DNA of 64,000 nucleotides from Pyxicephalus adspersus (taxonomy: Eukaryota > Chordata > Amphibia > Anura > Pyxicephalidae): assembly GCF_032062135.1 (NCBI RefSeq), contig NC_092861.1:139734987-139798986 (forward strand), given 5' to 3'. A model generated the notes under the pieces. The model saw only the letters and a program-made list of their open reading frames with translations. It ran no database searches and was not told where the DNA came from. Position numbers and translations under genes: made by a program. Below are positions 59,891-64,000 of this stretch, piece after piece (the stretch's first letter is position 1; every line of letters begins with the position of its first letter).

Positions 59891-60982
59891 CATGCAGCTG
59901 TAGCGCTGCACTTTGTATGTTTCCTGGTGACTGATGTCTTCCACATTGGAGAATTACAACTGGGAATGGGGGGGTTAGTTGCCAAAGTAAAGAAAACCTT
60001 TACGGGTGAAGATAAAGTATATAGGGTAATTATCTCCCAGTCATCCCAATTATGGGAGCACAGCTGTGGATTTTTTAGCCTAGGTATGTTAATAACATAA
60101 CGTATGTATGTTTAAACACTGTATTTAAATATACAGAGCTTCTGCAATGTGTGAAATGAACAGAAAATCTGTCTGAGCTGCCACACTGTGTGACCATGTG
60201 TTTTAAGAAAGCACGATACAGTGTGTGCAAGGAGAAAAATGTGCGCTATGCAAATAAAACCCAGACTCATATTAAAGAAGGGGGAAAAACTCAGCTCAGC
60301 AAGTAATTAGTCTAAAGCCCAAATTCAATTTTAGTTTAAAGTGGAATTCCAGGCAAAATGTAAAATCTTTCCGTGTCTTGCACATTACTATTGCTAACTT
60401 TACGTATTGGGCATTCTTGTGTAACTAAATATCTATATTACCTGTTGATTCTGCCAGTTTTCATTGCACAGGATTATGCTGGGTTGTTTGTGGGGCATTA
60501 GCACTTGCAACCACAAGAAATTGTCCAAATGGTGCAAGTTGCAAATGCAGATGGTTCCCGGTGCATCAGAACAAAAATGTACTCAATGTCTTATAGCACT
60601 GAAAGTCTAAAGCAACCAAAGCCTGAGTAGCAAGGTCCGCTCCTGGCCTGTATGCTGCAGAGTCAGACTGGATTCTTTCTATAGGGAAGAAGTGTTCTCT
60701 CTGCAAAAGTCTGACATGTCCCCTACGGAGTCAGAAGCAGAATCCTTCATCCAGTTAGGAGCTTGAGCTTTGCCGATTGCTAAGCTATCAGTTTGCCTTT
60801 GTAAGATGTTGCTGGATCTCTGCAGACCGACCACTGCTTTCACACAGAGTGCAATGGTCCAAGTCAGCAGCTGCTGGGTGAAGAAAAGGCTTTTTACTAA
60901 GGCTATAGCTATTAACTGTAAGATATTGAATACCTTTTTTTTTACAGCTAAAATGTATTAAGCTGGTATCAACTACTGATAG

Positions 60983-61263
60983 CTTAAAGTGGAACTAAAG
61001 TCTCATTAGACAGAGATTCAGGCAGGTGGTTATTGCAGAATGGTGCAAGTGATGTCCCTTCTGCAATAACACATCTTACCTAACTGATCACACCAGGAAT
61101 ATGTGAACAAGCTGGGCTGCACAGGCTTCCATTGTGTGTGCCGGGATGAATGAATTCCCACGCTCCTGCTGGAGAAGACCGCTGCTGGGCAGAAGAAAGA
61201 TGGAGGCGTCCAGCAAGGGAGTGCGGATAGGTAACAGCCGCAGGGTTTAGTTCCGCTTTAAAA
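60983..61263. mobile_element. family G element G3 in EML4 intron 1
   Basis: Left end TTAAAGTGGAACTAAAGTCT, right end GGTTTAGTTCCGCTTTAAAA (reverse complement of the left end with few changes). Inner palindrome TTATTGCAGAATGGTGCAAG with CCCTTCTGCAATAAC. The clearest terminal inverted repeats of the family. Confidence 0.75.
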
Positions 61264-61788
61264 GCCAACAGATCTTTCAGTTTAAACTAGATAAATATAT
61301 TCGAGGTGCATGAAAATAAAAAATAACAAAACGGTTTAGAGTTTGTGTTCTTTAAAAAACATCCATAGCCTACATAGAAAAGCCCGTCCCCTGCCATGAT
61401 GCTGCAGTGAAGAACCCTGGTCCTCTGTGTTGAATCAGTGGTCTCTCTGCAGACCTAAAACATGTCCATGCTTAATTAGATCATTATAGCTCTGCAATCA
61501 GCAATGCTCATGCTCCTTGCGATTTGCCCTGATGCAGCAAGTTTCCTTTTCTACATGTTTGCCTGTGTCCTACGCATTGTTTTACAGTTACATCTTGCAG
61601 CCCCCACATTACTGCTGTGTCCTAATCGATAGAACCTCTTCATTACACATGGAGAACTATCAGATCTGATGAATCTTTAGGTGGCTTAAGTTATTCAAAT
61701 GCAAACTTTTTCAGGTTTAAGTAGCCAGGAGAGGGGACTATAAACATTCTAATATTGCAGGAATAGTTTATATAAATACTGTCTATAC

Positions 61789-61838
61789 TACATAGTGCCA
61801 ACATATTACACAGCGCTGTACAAAGTCCACAGTCACAC
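61789..61838 (-). mobile_element. family S tail, copy 8
   Basis: TACATAGTGCCAACATATTA, CACAGCGCTGTACAAAGTCC. Only the tail block is present. Confidence 0.55.
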
Positions 61839-62175
61839 ATATTATCCAATATTATAGTAAGTGACATGCTTCAGCATCTTCTGGCCAGGCTTCTCTTCTC
61901 CCATAATGAAGGTTCAGACAACATCTGGACTATAAAAGATCAGGTCAGTCCAGGAATGAGATGAGAAGCATTTGCTTTCTGCCATCACTGGAGTAAAAAA
62001 AAAACACATTCACAGGATCCCAGAGTCTCCAGAGAGGAGAAACAGCTGGAATAACAGTCATCTGCAGGGAGCACTGCACAAAAAGATGGGACCAGAAGCC
62101 GAAGCACCAGCGCAGAGATCCATCCATCTGTTGGAACTGAGCAGCAAGCAACAGACTGAACAAAAGAACAGGTAA

Positions 62176-62390
62176 ATTCCCTAAAGCTCTTCAAGGCTGG
62201 AGAGGATACACTTCATCAGTGAAGCTAGGTGATCCAGCAAACCCAGAATGGATTTCTTCACAGACATTTTGTTTTGCTAGCAAATATTTTGAATCCTGGA
62301 GCAGATCAATTCCAGGTTTGCTGGATCCCCCAGCTTCACTGATGAAGTGTATCTTCTACAGCCTTGGAGAGCTTTATTAAATCAGGCCCC
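62176..62390. mobile_element. foldback palindrome F5 in EML4 intron 1
   Basis: Left arm CTAAAGCTCTTCAAGGCTGG, AGAGGATACACTTCATCAGT, GATCCAGCAAACC. Right arm GGTTTGCTGGATCCCCCAGC, CACTGATGAAGTGTATC, CCTTGGAGAGC, TTAAATCAGGCCCC. Both arms are intact. Closest to F3. Confidence 0.85.
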
Positions 62391-62819
62391 AATGAGTCAA
62401 GTAAAGAGAGGGAGGTGTACAAAATAAAGAGGCATGCCATATGCAAGGGATTTGTAAAATATGGCTGCAGCATGTTATACCAAAATGAAGTAGGCTTTAC
62501 AATTTCAACACAGCAGCAATGTTCTCTTGTAACAGTTCATGAATTTGTTCCTTCTAATGCCCAATATCACCAGTTGATCATTTTGCCTACCAGCTGTGCT
62601 TACACAGCACACAATACATAAAGCAGGGCTCACACCTACTCTAATACAACAAAATGGGGGTGAGAGACATTTCCCCTCCATTTCTATCCTAACGACATAT
62701 GGACAGGAAGTGAAAGAGCCTCCAGCATATTTTTGCGTTACTTTCTCAGTTCCTTTTGGGAAAATGTTTAAAAGTTTGGATTTAGGAAACTTCAAACAAA
62801 GTTTTGACTGAAGTGTAAA

Positions 62820-63110
62820 GCAGAGTGTCTCAATCTTTTTAACATGGAAGAATCCATGAAATAACGTTCAGCATTTCAAGCAACCCCTTCTGTAATTAAT
62901 ATATCCACATCTCACAGTATATTATTGCAGAGGTCAGTGGTAGAAATACCTCTTACATTATTGACCATTGAGAAGAATGTAATCTTTACAGATATCAAAA
63001 AAGGTCATTGGTGTCACTTAACTGAACCTGAGAAATACAAATTGCTCCTTGCTCAGGGATCCCCTAGCAAGTTTGGGAGGAATCCTGGTGTAAAGCATTG
63101 TGCCTCTGAC
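62820..63110 (+). mobile_element. family N repeat, copy 3, in EML4 intron 1
   Basis: AACATGGAAGAATCCATGAA, TCTCACAGTATATTATTGCA, ATACCTCTTACATTATTGAC, AAAAAGGTCATTGGTGTCAC, GGGATCCCCTAGCAA, GGAGGAATCCTGG. Matches the block order of the copy at 44810. Confidence 0.6.
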
Positions 63111-64000
63111 AGCATCATGAGATTTGATGATGTTACTGTTGTTGTGTCTCCTATTGTTGCTGGACAGGAAGCTGTACCTGAGCTACAATGATTTCCCCAC
63201 TTCTTCTATGTGCTTTCTCCTTCTCTCCTGCTACTTCTTTGTATTATCACGCCATTCCTCATAGCAGCAGATCCAACATAGACCCAATTCATAATTCTCC
63301 ACCAATACCTTCACCATCAAGAACGAGTGTAGTCAGCCTATAGGAAATGTTCGTGACTAGTCATTTGTCTGCTTGCTTTTTGCTTCCATAGTTCAGGTTT
63401 TCTTTAATACCCATTTTCTACACCTTTTACAAACTTCTACAAAACTGTCAAACTTGCACCTTAACATTTTTCAGTGCACCTGCCATTCTTACGCTGAATT
63501 TCCCAGTATTTTCCTCAGTGTCATGTGAGACAGGACAGAGATTGCCTGAATCTAAGACACAAGTTAAAAAAGGGAAAACAATGAATTACAAAGCTTTGAG
63601 GTTTTTTGTTTACTTTGGCTAGAATTGACAACCTGAAGCACGACAAAGCACTGTAGGTTGGGTGTAATTTTTGTAATAGATGACAAAGTCTTTTATATTT
63701 AAAAAAATATAAATAGTGTAATGCTAGGAATTTGCTAGAGAATTTGAAAGAAACTTCTGACATGAATGAGTCTTAGCTACCAAATCAGAAGCTCTAACCA
63801 CAGCAGGAACTTACCAGTAATTCTCTACACTTCTCAGAAAAAAAAAGTGACATACAAAGTGTGGGCTCCGGCGGAACAGAGATCAGAGCAATCCAGCAAA
63901 CCCTGAAACTGTGTTGAAAAGTTTATTCATTTTAAATTCTACCTATACTAAGGAGAGAATAGAAAGGTAAAGTTTCAATTGTGCAAACAGGGTTAACTAT
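63111..64000. other. EML4 intron 1, distal part in window
   Basis: Nothing recognised: no repeat family shared with the rest of the window, no exon and no RNA gene. Confidence 0.5.

Larger units (their letters stand above)
57859..64000 (-). other. EML4: EML4 intron 1, partial
   Basis: At least 6.1 kb of intron. It contains H2, S7 with an attached repeat, G3, S8, F5 and N3. No candidate for exon 1 (Met-Asp-Gly-Phe start followed by a donor) or a promoter CpG island was seen. Confidence 0.8.

Overview
The window is a piece of a vertebrate nuclear genome. The repeat content (palindromic foldback elements, several small inverted-repeat DNA elements, tRNA-type SINE tails, and LINE remnants of the L1 and CR1/L2 kinds) looks like a frog, probably a neobatrachian. 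That assignment is inference from repeat style. There is one recognisable protein-coding gene: EML4 (echinoderm microtubule-associated protein-like 4), on the minus strand. Exons 2 to 23 lie between 57858 and 14268. The 22 exons total 2894 nt, all have GT/AG boundaries, and all join in phase. With the expected 25-nt first exon (outside the window, above 64000) the frame closes at 972 residues, against 981 in human EML4. Exon 1 and the promoter are not in the window.

Layout. Positions 1-14267 lie downstream of EML4 and hold the presumed 3' UTR (about 12846-14267) and then repeat-rich intergenic DNA. That DNA includes a 12-copy 30-bp minisatellite (2949-3299), a pair of 285/291-bp direct repeats 2.4 kb apart (5270-5554 and 7947-8237), a degenerate array of about 90-bp units (8330-9065) and an inverted repeat at 9928-10200. 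From 14268 to about 33134 is the 3' half of EML4, which encodes the two beta-propellers. Its exons are closely spaced and the introns hold few repeats. From 33135 to 57858 is the 5' half (coiled coil, basic linker, start of HELP), with long introns full of mobile-element remnants. From 57859 to 64000 is the start of intron 1, again repeat-rich.

Repeat families found by internal comparison are given letters here. F is a 200-220 bp foldback palindrome with 5 copies plus a fragment. G has AAAGTGGAA ends (3-4 copies). S is a SINE or tail family ending in the AGCGCTG block plus an ATT microsatellite (8 sites). K is a short element with AGTGTTCTCCCCAG (3 copies). N is a GGAACCCC-type element (3 copies). 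H has hAT-like CAGTGGTCCCCAACC ends (2 copies). M has CCTCCCTGGCGGT-type ends (1 copy). An L1 fragment in intron 2 has an 18-bp target-site duplication.

I found no rRNA, tRNA gene, CRISPR array or operon, and no evidence of a new biological system. The most useful observations concern the EML4 gene structure, the foldback and inverted-repeat families, and a few unexplained open stretches.
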